From positions 947,915 through 1,011,914 of the forward strand of contig NZ_JAATJH010000002.1 of the NCBI RefSeq assembly GCF_011927835.1: 64,000 bases of DNA. Reading direction: 5' to 3'. Below are positions 1-8,308 of the stretch, piece by piece. The notes under the pieces were generated by a model. That model saw only the letters and a list, made by a program, of their open reading frames with translations, was not told where the DNA came from and did no database searches. Origin of the DNA: Neolewinella antarctica. Lineage in GTDB: Bacteria; Bacteroidota; Bacteroidia; Chitinophagales; Saprospiraceae. Numbering within the stretch: the first letter of the stretch is position 1; each line of letters opens with the position of its first letter. The translations under genes were made by a program, and so were the position numbers.

Positions 1-57
1 GAACGAGGCTGAAGGGTAGGTACAATAAGCGGCGCAGAGCGTACATGGGCGCGGGGC

Positions 58-720
58 TTAATCGGTCACCGTCACCGGCTTCGTGTTCGTGTAGAATGCA
101 AGTTGAAAGCTCGACCTTAACTTACTAGTACTATCCTTGACCAGTTTCTGCTTGATCAGATATAGTTCGTACTCGCCGGGTGCGATGGTGGAGACCGCCG
201 CCTTCGGTAACGTGACGACGTTGCTAGCCGTGGGGCCGAGTATTTGAATTTGCCGGGGGGCCGAGCGGTCCGTCGATTCGAAGAAATAAAGAAGGCTTTC
301 CCCTTCCCCTAGTGCGCTCCGCCCAATCGGCGCACGTAATTTCTGGCCACGTGCAATCACGTCGGGGATGGCCGCCACGGACACCGGGGGGAACCGCAAC
401 TCCAACGGGCAGCGATCATTATGACACGGTACGTCCAGTAGCAAAATTGCCGGATACTGCATTGGGCGGCGGTACTTAAACAGCTCCCCGCCGCGCGGAA
501 CCTTCTGCATTGGAAAATTAAATACCGTCGGCGGCGAGTACGTGGTGGAAGTGTCCTCCCGCCGAATTTCTACCGTCGCGTCCAGTAGCTGACTACGCTC
601 CTGATAACGAAGATTTCCGATGACGAGGTCTTGCACGTCATCAGCAGGGGCCCGGGAGCAGGTGCAGAGGAAAGTACAAAAAAGCAGTGTCAGAGCGGCG
701 TGGACAGAAAATGTGCGCAT
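58..720 (-). CDS. hypothetical exported protein
   Basis: A 220-residue protein that I do not recognise. The frame is open to 789, but the start at 720 is preferred because it gives a normal export signal: Met-Arg-Thr, then a hydrophobic stretch ending in FLCTCS. The cysteine near the cleavage point could make it a lipoprotein, although the lipobox is poor. The mature part is mostly beta-prone, with one Cys pair (PCHNDRC) near residue 100 and no catalytic motif I can name. It is transcribed in the same direction as ung, about 90 bases downstream of it. Role unknown; periplasmic or outer-membrane location is inferred from the signal. Confidence 0.6.
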   Translation of the reverse strand: MRTFSVHAALTLLFCTFLCTCSRAPADDVQDLVIGNLRYQERSQLLDATVEIRREDTSTTYSPPTVFNFPMQKVPRGGELFKYRRPMQYPAILLLDVPCHNDRCPLELRFPPVSVAAIPDVIARGQKLRAPIGRSALGEGESLLYFFESTDRSAPRQIQILGPTASNVVTLPKAAVSTIAPGEYELYLIKQKLVKDSTSKLRSSFQLAFYTNTKPVTVTD

Positions 721-811
721 TGTGGCGAAGGTAACAAACAGGGGAGAAGACGTGCTCCACCATAAGGTACTATCCCGGTTGATACCCACAAAATTCCTCC
801 GCCGGCGGAGA

Positions 812-1495
812 TTACCCTACGCGCCAGTCAATGGGGTCTTTCCCGTGTTTTTCCAAGTATTCATTGGCGAGTTTGAAGTGGTTATTGCCAAAAAAACCCT
901 TGTCGGCGCTGAAGGGCGAGGGGTGAGCGCTGGCGAGGACGAGGTGTTTGTTCTCGTCGATAAGGCCACCCTTCTTCTTAGCGAAAGCACCCCACAACAT
1001 AAATACCACATTGTCGCACTGATCACTAATAGCTTTGATGGACGCATCCGTAAAAAACTGCCAGCCGGAACGCTGGTGACTACCCGGCTTGTTGCGCTCC
1101 ACGGTCAGCATGGAATTAAGCAGGAAAACGCCCTGCTCCGCCCAGTTAGTTAAGTCGCCATTCTTGGTCGCCGGAATGTCGAGGCTCGTCTCCAGTTCCT
1201 TATAGATATTTCGCAAGGATGGCGGGCGCGTGACTCCCTGCGGTACGCTAAAACTGAGGCCCATGGCCTGCCCCGGGTTGTGGTAAGGGTCCTGACCGAG
1301 AATGACTACTTTAACCTGATCGATCGGGGTAGTGTTGTAGGCGTTAAAAATCAAGGAGCCGGCGGGGTAGATCGTCTTGTTATCGGTTTTTTCTTGCTTC
1401 AGAAACTGGATCAAATTTTTGAAGTAAGGCTTGGCAAATTCATCGGAAAGCGCGGCTTTCCATGCTTCGTTAATCTGTACGTTAGGTGCGGCCAT
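812..1495 (-). CDS. ung: uracil-DNA glycosylase, family 1
   Basis: Removes uracil from DNA in base excision repair. The 227-residue length is typical for the family. The water-activating motif GQDPYH is at residues 67-72, LLNSMLTVE at about 125-133, and the DNA-intercalating HPSP loop at 191-194, followed by the usual FFGNNHF. The frame is open 93 bases further upstream, but the ATG at 1495 starts at the family-like N-terminus and the upstream extension has no family resemblance. It lies in a minus-strand run with a cysteine desulfurase and exonuclease III, so two base-excision repair enzymes are close together. Identification is secure. Confidence 0.96.
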   Translation of the reverse strand: MAAPNVQINEAWKAALSDEFAKPYFKNLIQFLKQEKTDNKTIYPAGSLIFNAYNTTPIDQVKVVILGQDPYHNPGQAMGLSFSVPQGVTRPPSLRNIYKELETSLDIPATKNGDLTNWAEQGVFLLNSMLTVERNKPGSHQRSGWQFFTDASIKAISDQCDNVVFMLWGAFAKKKGGLIDENKHLVLASAHPSPFSADKGFFGNNHFKLANEYLEKHGKDPIDWRVG

Positions 1496-1629
1496 GGGGA
1501 GTGGTATTGGGGATGCGTAATTGTGGGTTCGGACGGTACTCGCCCGGTCTGCTACTTTAAAGCCCACACGACAAGCAGTGTTCAGCAATTTAGGTTTGAC
1601 ATCTCCCTAACAATATCTTCCCGGAAAGA

Positions 1630-2751
1630 TCAGCGCATCTCCGCCAGTTTCCGCACCACCGTATCGACCTCCGCGCGCGTGTTGTGGTGGTTGAGCGAGA
1701 ACCGAACCGTATGCCGCTGACTATCGGGGTTTAAGTGGCCGACGACGTGGCTGCCAACGTCGATCCCACTCGAACAGGCCGAGCCGCCACTGGCGGAAAT
1801 ACCCGCTAGGTCGAGGTTCATGAGCAACATCGTCCCCTTGTCGCTGTAGGGAAAGCTCGTGCTGAGGAGTTTGTAGTGGCTACGATCGGGGTCGCCATTA
1901 AACTTTACGTCCGGGTACTTAGCGGCTAGCTCGTGCTTGAGGTAGTCCCGCACGTCACGGATGGTCGCCGAGCGTTCCGCTAGGTTGGCGTATGATTTTT
2001 CGAGGGCAGCCGCCAGGCCGACGATGCCGTAAATGTTCTCCGTCCCCCCGCGCATGTTGCGCTCCTGGGCACCGCCGTCGAGGTAAGGCTTGATGATGTT
2101 GTCGGAGTTGATGTAGATAAACCCGACACCCTTCGGCCCGTGAAACTTGTGCGCGGAACCACTCAGGAAATTAATCCGAGTAGCGTTCAGGTCGATGGGG
2201 TAAAAGCCCATCGTCTGTACGGTATCACAGTGAAACATGGCACCAGCGTCCGCGCAAATTTTGCTTACGTCTTCCAACGATAACAGGTTACCGATTTCAT
2301 TATTGGCGTGCATGAGGCTAACTAAAGTCTTAGCCTCACTCTGCGCCAAACGTTGCTTAAGGTCTTCCAGATCGACGTGGCCCCGTGCGTCGATTTTAAC
2401 CATTTCAACCTGTGCCGTGCCCGCCTCCCGGATGGAATCCAGGCTGTGAAGCACGCAGTGGTGCTCCAGTGGCGAAGAAATGATCCGGCGCACGCCCAGG
2501 TCACGCACCGCGTTCTTGAGTGCCATATTATTGGCTTCCGTGCCCCCCGAAGTGAAAAATATTTCCCCGATGCTGCAGTTGAGCGCGGTGGCAACCGTTT
2601 TGCGCGCCGATTCAATGAGCGAGCGGGCCTTACGCCCTTCCGCGTGAATGCTGGATGGGTTGCCGTAGTTGTTGGCCATCACGTCGGTCATGGCGGAGAG
2701 CACGTCGGGGTCGAGGGGCGTAGTCGCGGCGTTGTCCAGAAATATGCGCAT
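1630..2751 (-). CDS. cysteine desulfurase (NifS/IscS-like)
   Basis: A PLP enzyme of 373 residues that takes sulfur from cysteine for Fe-S clusters or thio-modified tRNA. It begins with the typical FLDNAATTPLDP. The PLP lysine is Lys202 in SAHKFHGPKG, the cofactor-stacking histidine is in LEHHCV near 97, and the persulfide-forming Cys326 lies in GGSACSSG, as in group I enzymes. No SufE, IscU or MnmA gene is adjacent, so the acceptor cannot be read from context. The gap to xth upstream is 66 bases, which makes co-transcription possible. The family is certain; the choice between IscS-like and NifS-like is not resolved. Confidence 0.95.
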   Translation of the reverse strand: MRIFLDNAATTPLDPDVLSAMTDVMANNYGNPSSIHAEGRKARSLIESARKTVATALNCSIGEIFFTSGGTEANNMALKNAVRDLGVRRIISSPLEHHCVLHSLDSIREAGTAQVEMVKIDARGHVDLEDLKQRLAQSEAKTLVSLMHANNEIGNLLSLEDVSKICADAGAMFHCDTVQTMGFYPIDLNATRINFLSGSAHKFHGPKGVGFIYINSDNIIKPYLDGGAQERNMRGGTENIYGIVGLAAALEKSYANLAERSATIRDVRDYLKHELAAKYPDVKFNGDPDRSHYKLLSTSFPYSDKGTMLLMNLDLAGISASGGSACSSGIDVGSHVVGHLNPDSQRHTVRFSLNHHNTRAEVDTVVRKLAEMR

Positions 2752-2817
2752 GTCTTGTTGGTTAAATTAGCCGGGCTGGCGGTCAGGGAAAATGATTCGA
2801 CGAAGAAACGCAAATAT

Positions 2818-3588
2818 TTAAGATAAGGTCAGCAGGATCGGACAATGATCCGAATGCAAGGCATCTTTTAGGTGAACTACGTCCACGAGTCGGTTGGCGT
2901 GGGAGGGGCTAAGGCTGTGGTAATCGATGCGCCAGCCTTTGTCGTTATTGCGTGCGTTTGCCCGGTAGCTCCACCAGCTGTAGGCTTCGCCCTCGGGGTA
3001 CAAGTGGCGGTAAGTATCGATGAAGCCCGTTTTGTCGAACCACTCCGTCATCCACTTACGCTCGTCCGGTAAAAAGCCGGTGTTCTTATGGTTGGTCTTC
3101 GGTGAGTGAAGGTCGATCTCGTTATGGGCAATGTTGTAATCACCGACCACGAGAATGCCGGGGCGGGACTTTTGTAGCTCGAGGATATGGGCTAGGAAGT
3201 CATCGAGAAATTCGTATTTAAAATTCTGCCGCTCGTCTCCCTGGCCGCCGTTGGGGAAGTAGCAATTGAAGATGGTCAGATCGCCGAAGTCCGTGCGGAC
3301 AACGCGGCCCTCACGGTCATATTTCTCGTTGCCGAAGCCGAGTTGGACGTAATCTGGCACCACCTTACTCAACGTCAAAACCCCGCTGTACCCCTTTCTG
3401 GATGTCGCACTGTGCCACTGTTGGTGTACGTAACCCAGGGCTTTCAGTTCCGCCATGTCCACTTGCTCTTCGTGGGCCTTCGTCTCCTGAATACAGAGGA
3501 CGTCGGGCGCGGTTGCGGCCGTCCATTCGGCGAGCCCTTTTTTGAGGGCGGCGCGGATGCCGTTGACGTTGTAGGTAGCTATTTTCAT
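2818..3588 (-). CDS. xth: exodeoxyribonuclease III
   Basis: A 256-residue Mg2+-dependent AP endonuclease and 3'-5' exonuclease of the exonuclease III family, acting in base excision repair. It starts MKIATYNVNGIRA. The metal-binding Glu is in CIQETKA (about residue 35), the catalytic Asp-Asn pair in VVGDYNIAH near 148, and the terminal Asp-His pair in SDHCPILL close to the C-terminus. Length matches the bacterial family. It is the first gene of a minus-strand group leading into the cysteine desulfurase and ung. Confidence 0.96.
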   Translation of the reverse strand: MKIATYNVNGIRAALKKGLAEWTAATAPDVLCIQETKAHEEQVDMAELKALGYVHQQWHSATSRKGYSGVLTLSKVVPDYVQLGFGNEKYDREGRVVRTDFGDLTIFNCYFPNGGQGDERQNFKYEFLDDFLAHILELQKSRPGILVVGDYNIAHNEIDLHSPKTNHKNTGFLPDERKWMTEWFDKTGFIDTYRHLYPEGEAYSWWSYRANARNNDKGWRIDYHSLSPSHANRLVDVVHLKDALHSDHCPILLTLS

Positions 3589-3770
3589 GTGGGGTGGGGT
3601 AGTGCGGTGGCGAATTTACGAACCCGACCCCGTATCCCCGGTAGACCAAGATTTCCGGGCAGAGGCAGCCGCACTCGCGGTAAAACTTGACGGTAGCCAG
3701 GGACGTCCGTGCTTTACGTACTCAACTAACCGCATGTATTTGATGCCACGTCGACAATCCGACATAGTTT

Positions 3771-3890
3771 TTTTAACACACAACACACAAAAGAATCAAA
3801 AAAAACACATGACTAAACTCAGACCGGGTGCCCAATCTTTTGGTGCTTTGTGTTTTTGCTTTTGTGGCTTTTGTGTTCGGTTTTTATAGT
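3771..3890. repeat. A-rich/T-rich opposed short-repeat array
   Basis: The 340-base gap between xth and the thioesterase contains no gene. Its centre is a two-armed, low-complexity repeat: an A-rich arm built from ACACAAA-like words (about 3774-3810) and a T-rich arm built from TTTGTGT, TTTTGCT and TTTGTGG words (about 3846-3880), so the transcript could fold back on itself. A similar pair of arms occurs at 61196-61285. Both sit in intergenic DNA and look like members of one dispersed family. No promoter was identified. Confidence 0.6.
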
Positions 3891-3928
3891 GTAGCTACTT
3901 AGGCTGAAAACTACGGGTGTTAAGTCAG

Positions 3929-4453
3929 TTACTTAAACAACTCCCGTAAATTCTCCGCGTCTTCCGGCTTCATCCTCCCCGCCAGCACGAGGCGCAGTTC
4001 CCGACGGCGAAGGGCGGCGGCGTAGCGCTGTTCTTCGATCTCGGAAAGGGGGAGAATTTCGGGGACCGCGACCGGCGAGCCATTGTCTTTATCTAAAGCC
4101 ACGAAGGTAAAATAAGCGTGGTGCGTCCGCCGGGGGTTGGTGCCCTGCATGGTGGCCGCGGTGGCCTGCACGTATATTTCGAGGCTGGTGGTGAACGACC
4201 GGGTCACGGTAGCTTCTAACGTGACGACTTCCCCGTTACGGATCGGTGAGCCGAAGGCTACGTTATCCACCGAAGCCGTAACTACCGGTCGGTTGGTGTG
4301 CTTACCCGCGCAGATGGCGCAGGCGATGTCCATCCACCGCAGCATATTGCCCCCCATCAAATTATTCTGCGGGTTCGTATCGTTCGGCATCACGAGCTCG
4401 GACATGATCGTGCGGCTGTGGTCGACTTGCTTGGGGGCGGGGCGTGCGGGCAT
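3929..4453 (-). CDS. acyl-CoA thioesterase, hotdog fold
   Basis: A 174-residue single hotdog-domain protein that would hydrolyse acyl-CoA thioesters in the cytoplasm. The segment PNDTNPQNNLMGGNMLRWMD is the active-site helix signature of YciA/BACH-type thioesterases, followed by the conserved SVDNVAFGSPIRNGEVVTLEA core and a typical TFVALD strand. The C-terminal 30 residues are charged (RRRELRL, AENLRELFK), as in many Bacteroidota versions. It stands alone on the minus strand. Chain-length preference cannot be told from sequence. Confidence 0.88.
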   Translation of the reverse strand: MPARPAPKQVDHSRTIMSELVMPNDTNPQNNLMGGNMLRWMDIACAICAGKHTNRPVVTASVDNVAFGSPIRNGEVVTLEATVTRSFTTSLEIYVQATAATMQGTNPRRTHHAYFTFVALDKDNGSPVAVPEILPLSEIEEQRYAAALRRRELRLVLAGRMKPEDAENLRELFK

Positions 4454-4571
4454 AAGGTTGTTTATCTAAAATGAACTGGGCGGCAAAGGTCGCCAAGATT
4501 CACCGGAACCTCCCACAAGTCGGTGCCTATTCCGAGCGACTCGCGGTGCGTTGGCGGCAATAGTTTAGTAC

Positions 4572-4976
4572 CTACTGAACGACCACACCCCGCTTGCCCA
4601 GCACGGGCACCGTTTCCAGTGCTGCCGCCGAAATTTGGCCCGGCTCGAAAATAAAGCGCTTGTCCATCATTACCTCACCGTCATTAAAGCTGACCCAGTA
4701 TTCATTTTTGATGCCGAACAGCGACGTCTGAATGGGTTCGATCTTGACCGCGGCGTTCGCGGCTAGCTCCTGGTGGAAGTGACGCAGCACGGTCGTCGAC
4801 ATGTCGTTGCCGTCCACCGCCCCGTAGCCCTGGCTGGTGATGAGCAGGTTGGTCATGCTGCCTGCACGGAGGTTAATCACGTAAATATCCCAGAGTTCTT
4901 CCATCAAGTCGTCAGTGCGCGGAACGGCAGCTACGGCAACTTGGGTAACGGTTGGAACGATGATGTCGGTCTTCAT
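4572..4976 (-). CDS. conserved hypothetical protein
   Basis: A 134-residue protein without signal peptide or membrane segment. The start at 4976 (MKTDIIVPTV) is preferred to the longer open frame because the extra 37 residues are low-complexity and AT-rich. The centre carries WDIYVINLRAGSMTNLLIT followed by GYGAVDGNDMSTTVLRHF, and the protein ends in a basic-hydrophobic tail. The tight alternation of charged and hydrophobic residues suggests a small globular cytoplasmic protein. I do not recognise the family and no neighbour hints at its function. Confidence 0.65.
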   Translation of the reverse strand: MKTDIIVPTVTQVAVAAVPRTDDLMEELWDIYVINLRAGSMTNLLITSQGYGAVDGNDMSTTVLRHFHQELAANAAVKIEPIQTSLFGIKNEYWVSFNDGEVMMDKRFIFEPGQISAAALETVPVLGKRGVVVQ

Positions 4977-5241
4977 GTGAGTCGTTTTTGAGAGCGGTAA
5001 AATGTGGTAGTGAATACGGGGAAAATCAATATTTATTAGGCGCCGCGAATGTACGGTTTTTGTGGCCTCATTGGAAGAGAAGTACACTCAATTAAACCTT
5101 CCTTGGCAATCTTGCGCGCCAAACGTTAAGCTTATCTAACCAATAGTACCTTGCGGTCGGGGCGGAACGTGCCTGCGTGGTGGCAATGACTCATCTGGGT
5201 GCTGCTCACCACTAGCCATCGAGGATGTATGTGGTGGCTCC

Positions 5242-5263
5242 GGGCGCGGTCGCGGGCGCAGGG
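5242..5263 (+). repeat. dispersed GC-rich motif copy
   Basis: Carries GCGCGGTCGCGGGCGC, one mismatch from the core GCGCGGTCGCGGGTGC, with the usual flanking GG on each side. Intergenic, upstream of the sulfotransferase-like gene. Confidence 0.7.
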
Positions 5264-5302
5264 TACTTTTGGTGAGTGCAATGAGGGGGGAAATAAAAGC
5301 AA

Positions 5303-5337
5303 AGACCACAGACCAAAAACTTTAGACTACAGACCAA
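5303..5337 (+). repeat. heptamer array abutting a start codon
   Basis: Five consecutive 7-base words: AGACCAC, AGACCAA, AAACTTT, AGACTAC, AGACCAA. One base separates the array from the ATG at 5339, so it occupies the place where a ribosome binding site would be. The same AGACCAA word makes up the arrays at 9110-9181 and 47037-47141. Confidence 0.75.
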
Positions 5338-5338
5338 A

Positions 5339-6064
5339 ATGACCAAAACCCGCATTAACCTCTGGTCTTCCCCCCGCAACATCAGTACCGCCCTGATGTA
5401 CGGACTGGCGCAAAATCCGGCCGTAGCCGTAGTTGACGAACCGCTCTATGCTCATTACCTCCGTCACCAACCTACCGAGGCGGAGCACCCTGGCCGAGAA
5501 GAGATTTTGGCGCATATGGAAGATGACGGGATTCAGGTTGTCCGGAGTATGCTCACTGGGGATTACGGCCGCCCCAACGTTGTTTTCAAGCAAATGACGC
5601 ACCACCTCGTCGCGCTTGATCCTGCATTTCTCAACCACATGCAGAACGTCCTGCTCATCCGCGACCCCAGGGAAATCTTGCGATCTTTTGGTGAAGTGGT
5701 GGAAAAGGTGACCGCCGAAGATATTGGGGTACTCCAGCAGTTCGCGCTGTTCAAATCTCTGCGCAAAACGGGTAAATTGGCCGCCGTGATCGACGCCCGG
5801 TTACTACTCTTGAATCCTCGACGAGTAGTGCGCCAACTTTGCGAACGCTTAGGTTTCGAATTCACCGAGTCCATGCTTAGCTGGACCGCCGGCCCACGCC
5901 CCGAGGACGGTGTTTGGGCCAAACATTGGTACGCGGGCGTTCACAAAAGCACGGGTTTCTTACCTTACCGGGAAAGAGCCTTTACCCTCAGCCCCGAACT
6001 ACAACGCATTGCCGACCAGTGCCAACCAGCTTACGAAGAAATGCTGGCGAGTTCACTCTTCTAA
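5339..6064 (+). CDS. sulfotransferase-like P-loop protein
   Basis: A 241-residue protein of the PAPS-dependent sulfotransferase fold. The N-terminal LWSSPRNISTALMYG is the 5'-phosphosulfate-binding loop, and LIRDPREILRSF near residue 110 fits the 3'-phosphate-binding strand. It ends 18 bases before a class IV aminotransferase. In Bacteroidota this family is often found beside branched-chain aminotransferase-like genes, so the two probably work together, though the substrate is unknown. No export signal, so it is cytoplasmic. An enzyme handling an amino-acid-derived alcohol or acting as a kinase-like P-loop protein cannot be excluded. Confidence 0.8.
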   Translation: MTKTRINLWSSPRNISTALMYGLAQNPAVAVVDEPLYAHYLRHQPTEAEHPGREEILAHMEDDGIQVVRSMLTGDYGRPNVVFKQMTHHLVALDPAFLNHMQNVLLIRDPREILRSFGEVVEKVTAEDIGVLQQFALFKSLRKTGKLAAVIDARLLLLNPRRVVRQLCERLGFEFTESMLSWTAGPRPEDGVWAKHWYAGVHKSTGFLPYRERAFTLSPELQRIADQCQPAYEEMLASSLF

Positions 6065-6082
6065 TCTTAACGCAACGCCTTC

Positions 6083-6979
6083 ATGCTCCAACAATTCAAC
6101 CCCGCCAACAAAGATCTTCTCGTTCACATCAACGGTAAACTAGTCCACCGTGACGAAGCAAAAGTCAGCGTCTTCGATAGCGTAGTCCAGGGCGGCGACG
6201 CCGTTTGGGAAGGTTTGCGCGTTTACGATGGCCGAGTGTTTTCCCTCGAAGAGCATCTTGACCGCTTGTTCGATTCGGCGCACACGCTAGCTTTTCAGGG
6301 CATCCCGACCAGAGCGTCCGTGCGCACGGCCATCTTCGAAACCCTGAAGGCCAACAACATGACTGATGGCGTCCACATCCGCCTGACCCTCACGCGTGGA
6401 GACAAGATTACCTCCGGAATGGACCCGCGCCTCAATCAGGCCGGTTGTACGCTAATCGTACTTGCCGAGCACAAGCCACCCGTTTATCCGCCAACGATCA
6501 CACTGATCACGAGCTCCGTTCGCCGCAACAGTCCGAACAGCCTCGACAGTAAGATTCACCACAATAATCTGCTCAACAACATCCTGGCCAAGATCGAGGC
6601 CAACCACGCGGGCGCCGACGCCGGTTTGATGCTGGATAAGGATGGTTACGTATCCGAAGCCAACGGCGTGAACGTCTTTTTGATTCGAAACGGCGTCGTC
6701 AGAACACCTTACGCTGATTACTGCCTGCCCGGCATTACTCGGCGGACTATTCTACGGCTCTGCGTTGAGCACAATATCCCCGCCGAAGAATCTCGCATCT
6801 CCGTAAGTGAATTTTATACGGCGGATGAAGTGTTTACGACCGGTACTATGGGAGAACTGACACGGGTGGCGGCGATCGATGGTCGGGAAATAATCAATAA
6901 ACAGGACGGTTCCTTGCTTGACCAGCTGAACGAAATTTTTGCAGCATTAACGAAGGTTGGCGGTACGCCGATCGAGTAG
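6083..6979 (+). CDS. PLP aminotransferase, class IV (BCAT-like)
   Basis: A 298-residue fold-type IV PLP enzyme related to branched-chain and D-amino acid aminotransferases and to aminodeoxychorismate lyase. Visible features: GGDAVWEGLRVYDG near 38-50, catalytic Lys157 in LDSKIHHNNLLN, the cofactor glutamate in VSEANGVNVF near 195, and GTMGELTRV near 254-262 binding the PLP phosphate. The residues do not settle the substrate. Its close coupling to the sulfotransferase-like gene makes a dedicated side pathway more likely than housekeeping IlvE, but that is inference. Confidence 0.88.
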   Translation: MLQQFNPANKDLLVHINGKLVHRDEAKVSVFDSVVQGGDAVWEGLRVYDGRVFSLEEHLDRLFDSAHTLAFQGIPTRASVRTAIFETLKANNMTDGVHIRLTLTRGDKITSGMDPRLNQAGCTLIVLAEHKPPVYPPTITLITSSVRRNSPNSLDSKIHHNNLLNNILAKIEANHAGADAGLMLDKDGYVSEANGVNVFLIRNGVVRTPYADYCLPGITRRTILRLCVEHNIPAEESRISVSEFYTADEVFTTGTMGELTRVAAIDGREIINKQDGSLLDQLNEIFAALTKVGGTPIE

Positions 6980-7139
6980 GTGGTGGAAAAAATATTCTCC
7001 TCATCTAATTTGCACTGCACCCGCGAAGCGAAAGCAAGTCCCGCACTCAGTCGGGACGACCGCGCAATACATGGCCATAGTTAGTTAGAACGTCCGCACC
7101 CTGTTATGTCAAGGTTTGGCGCACATCGGAAGGTAAGCT

Positions 7140-7177
7140 GGGTTGTAAAAGGGCGATTACGCATCAATTTACAACCC
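7140..7177 (+). promoter_or_regulatory. inverted repeat upstream of SDR gene
   Basis: A perfect 10-base inverted repeat, GGGTTGTAAA (7140-7149) and TTTACAACCC (7168-7177), separated by 18 bases and ending 7 bases before the SDR start codon. It could be a repressor site or a leader hairpin that covers the ribosome landing zone. No matching regulator gene is adjacent. Confidence 0.45.
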
Positions 7178-7184
7178 CACATTT

Positions 7185-8123
7185 ATGAAATCCGAAGTAA
7201 CAACGCTAGAGGAACTCCTCGAAACCAACCGCACGCCCGGCTCCCGCATGGCTGAAGGCCGTACCATCCGTAAAGCCATCATCACCGGCGCCGACACCGG
7301 CATTGGCCGCTACACCGCCATGGCCCTGGCCGAAGACGGTTGCGACATCGGCTTTACTTACGCCCACCACGAAGAAGACGCCAAACTGACCGCCGAAGCC
7401 GTCCGCCATTTCGGCCGCAAAGTATTTTATACGAAGATGGATTTGACTAATCCGGCCTCCGCTAACCAAGCCATCGACCACCTCGTCGGCGAGCTCGGCG
7501 GATTAGATATATTCTTCAACAACGCCGGCAAGATGACCATGAAGCGGTTCCCCCATTTGGAGCTAGCGGACATACAGGATCTATTCAACGTCAATACATT
7601 CGGCGCAGTAATGGCCGTGCAACGCGCCACCCGTCACATGCTCGGCCTCGACCCCGACGGTAATGAAAGCACGATGGACGAAATCGCCCACACCGCCCGC
7701 AAAGTCGTGACCGGCAACGAAACCGCCCCCCGCGAAACGCCCGGCCGCATCATCGTCTGCACCAGCGTCCACGAACACATCGCCAGCCCAGTCGATACGA
7801 TTTACACGATGACGAAGCACGCCCTCGGTGGCTTCATTAAGTGTGCCGCTTTTGCTCTCGGCGGTACGAACATCACCATCAACGGCGTTCGCCCCGGTGA
7901 AATTTCTACCCCGATGAACGACGCTCACCCGGAAGACAGCCTCGAACAGAAGCGCAAGTTCATCCCCAGCAAGCGCCCCGGTCACCCCACCGAGATCGCA
8001 GCGATGGTCCGCTACCTGGCCAGCGACGCATCCTCTTACAGCAATGGCGTCAGCTACGACGTCGGTGGCGGCATGAGCATTGGCGAGCCGATGGCCAGCG
8101 AGATGTACCAGAAACTCGCGTAA
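7185..8123 (+). CDS. short-chain dehydrogenase/reductase
   Basis: A 312-residue NAD(P)-dependent oxidoreductase of the SDR family. The nucleotide-binding TGADTGIG lies at about 35-42, NNAG at about 110, and the catalytic Ser-Tyr-Lys set is seen in CTSVHEH and the YTMTK segment. The C-terminal DVGGGMSIGEP is typical of classical SDRs. About 20 extra N-terminal residues and an insertion near 160-185 (NESTMDEIAHTARKVV) lengthen it beyond the usual 250. Transcription probably ends at the hairpin just downstream. Substrate unknown; glucose-dehydrogenase-like members are the closest in feel. Confidence 0.88.
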   Translation: MKSEVTTLEELLETNRTPGSRMAEGRTIRKAIITGADTGIGRYTAMALAEDGCDIGFTYAHHEEDAKLTAEAVRHFGRKVFYTKMDLTNPASANQAIDHLVGELGGLDIFFNNAGKMTMKRFPHLELADIQDLFNVNTFGAVMAVQRATRHMLGLDPDGNESTMDEIAHTARKVVTGNETAPRETPGRIIVCTSVHEHIASPVDTIYTMTKHALGGFIKCAAFALGGTNITINGVRPGEISTPMNDAHPEDSLEQKRKFIPSKRPGHPTEIAAMVRYLASDASSYSNGVSYDVGGGMSIGEPMASEMYQKLA

Positions 8124-8150
8124 GCAGCATTCGAATTACGAGAAATTAGC

Positions 8151-8184
8151 AGCGAGCACTAACGAAAGTTAGTGCTCGCTTTTT
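8151..8184 (+). terminator. rho-independent terminator
   Basis: A perfect 13-base stem (AGCGAGCACTAAC pairing with GTTAGTGCTCGCT), a GAAA loop, and a following T run, located 28 bases after the SDR stop codon. Confidence 0.88.
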
Positions 8185-8231
8185 CTTTGCCACGAAAACA
8201 CCGAAATCAATTAAATTTACTGGCTGAGCTA

Positions 8232-8308
8232 CCACCTACCAGCCTACCGCCTACCGCCTACCACCTACCACCTACCACCTACCACCTAAAAACCTACCAG
8301 CCTACTAC
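8232..8308. repeat. heptamer array, CCACCTA/CCGCCTA type
   Basis: Tandem 7-base words CCACCTA and CCGCCTA with a few 8-base slips, in the gap between convergent genes. Its last bases form the stop codon (TAG on the minus strand) of the phosphoesterase at 8305. The same word family makes up the larger array at 41964-42109. Confidence 0.75.

Larger units (their letters stand above)
4977..5338. other. intergenic region with two repeat types
   Basis: No gene is visible in this 362-base gap between divergent genes. It contains one copy of the dispersed GC-rich motif (5242-5263) and, against the next start codon, a five-unit heptamer array (5303-5337). Promoters for both divergent genes should lie here, but I could not fix one convincingly. 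On the minus strand a weak TACATTCG, resembling the Bacteroidota -7 box, lies about 70 bases upstream of 4976. Confidence 0.6.

Noticed and set aside
620-1153. Plus-strand 177-residue frame
   Set aside because: Antisense to the hypothetical gene and to ung; the motifs of ung support the minus strand.
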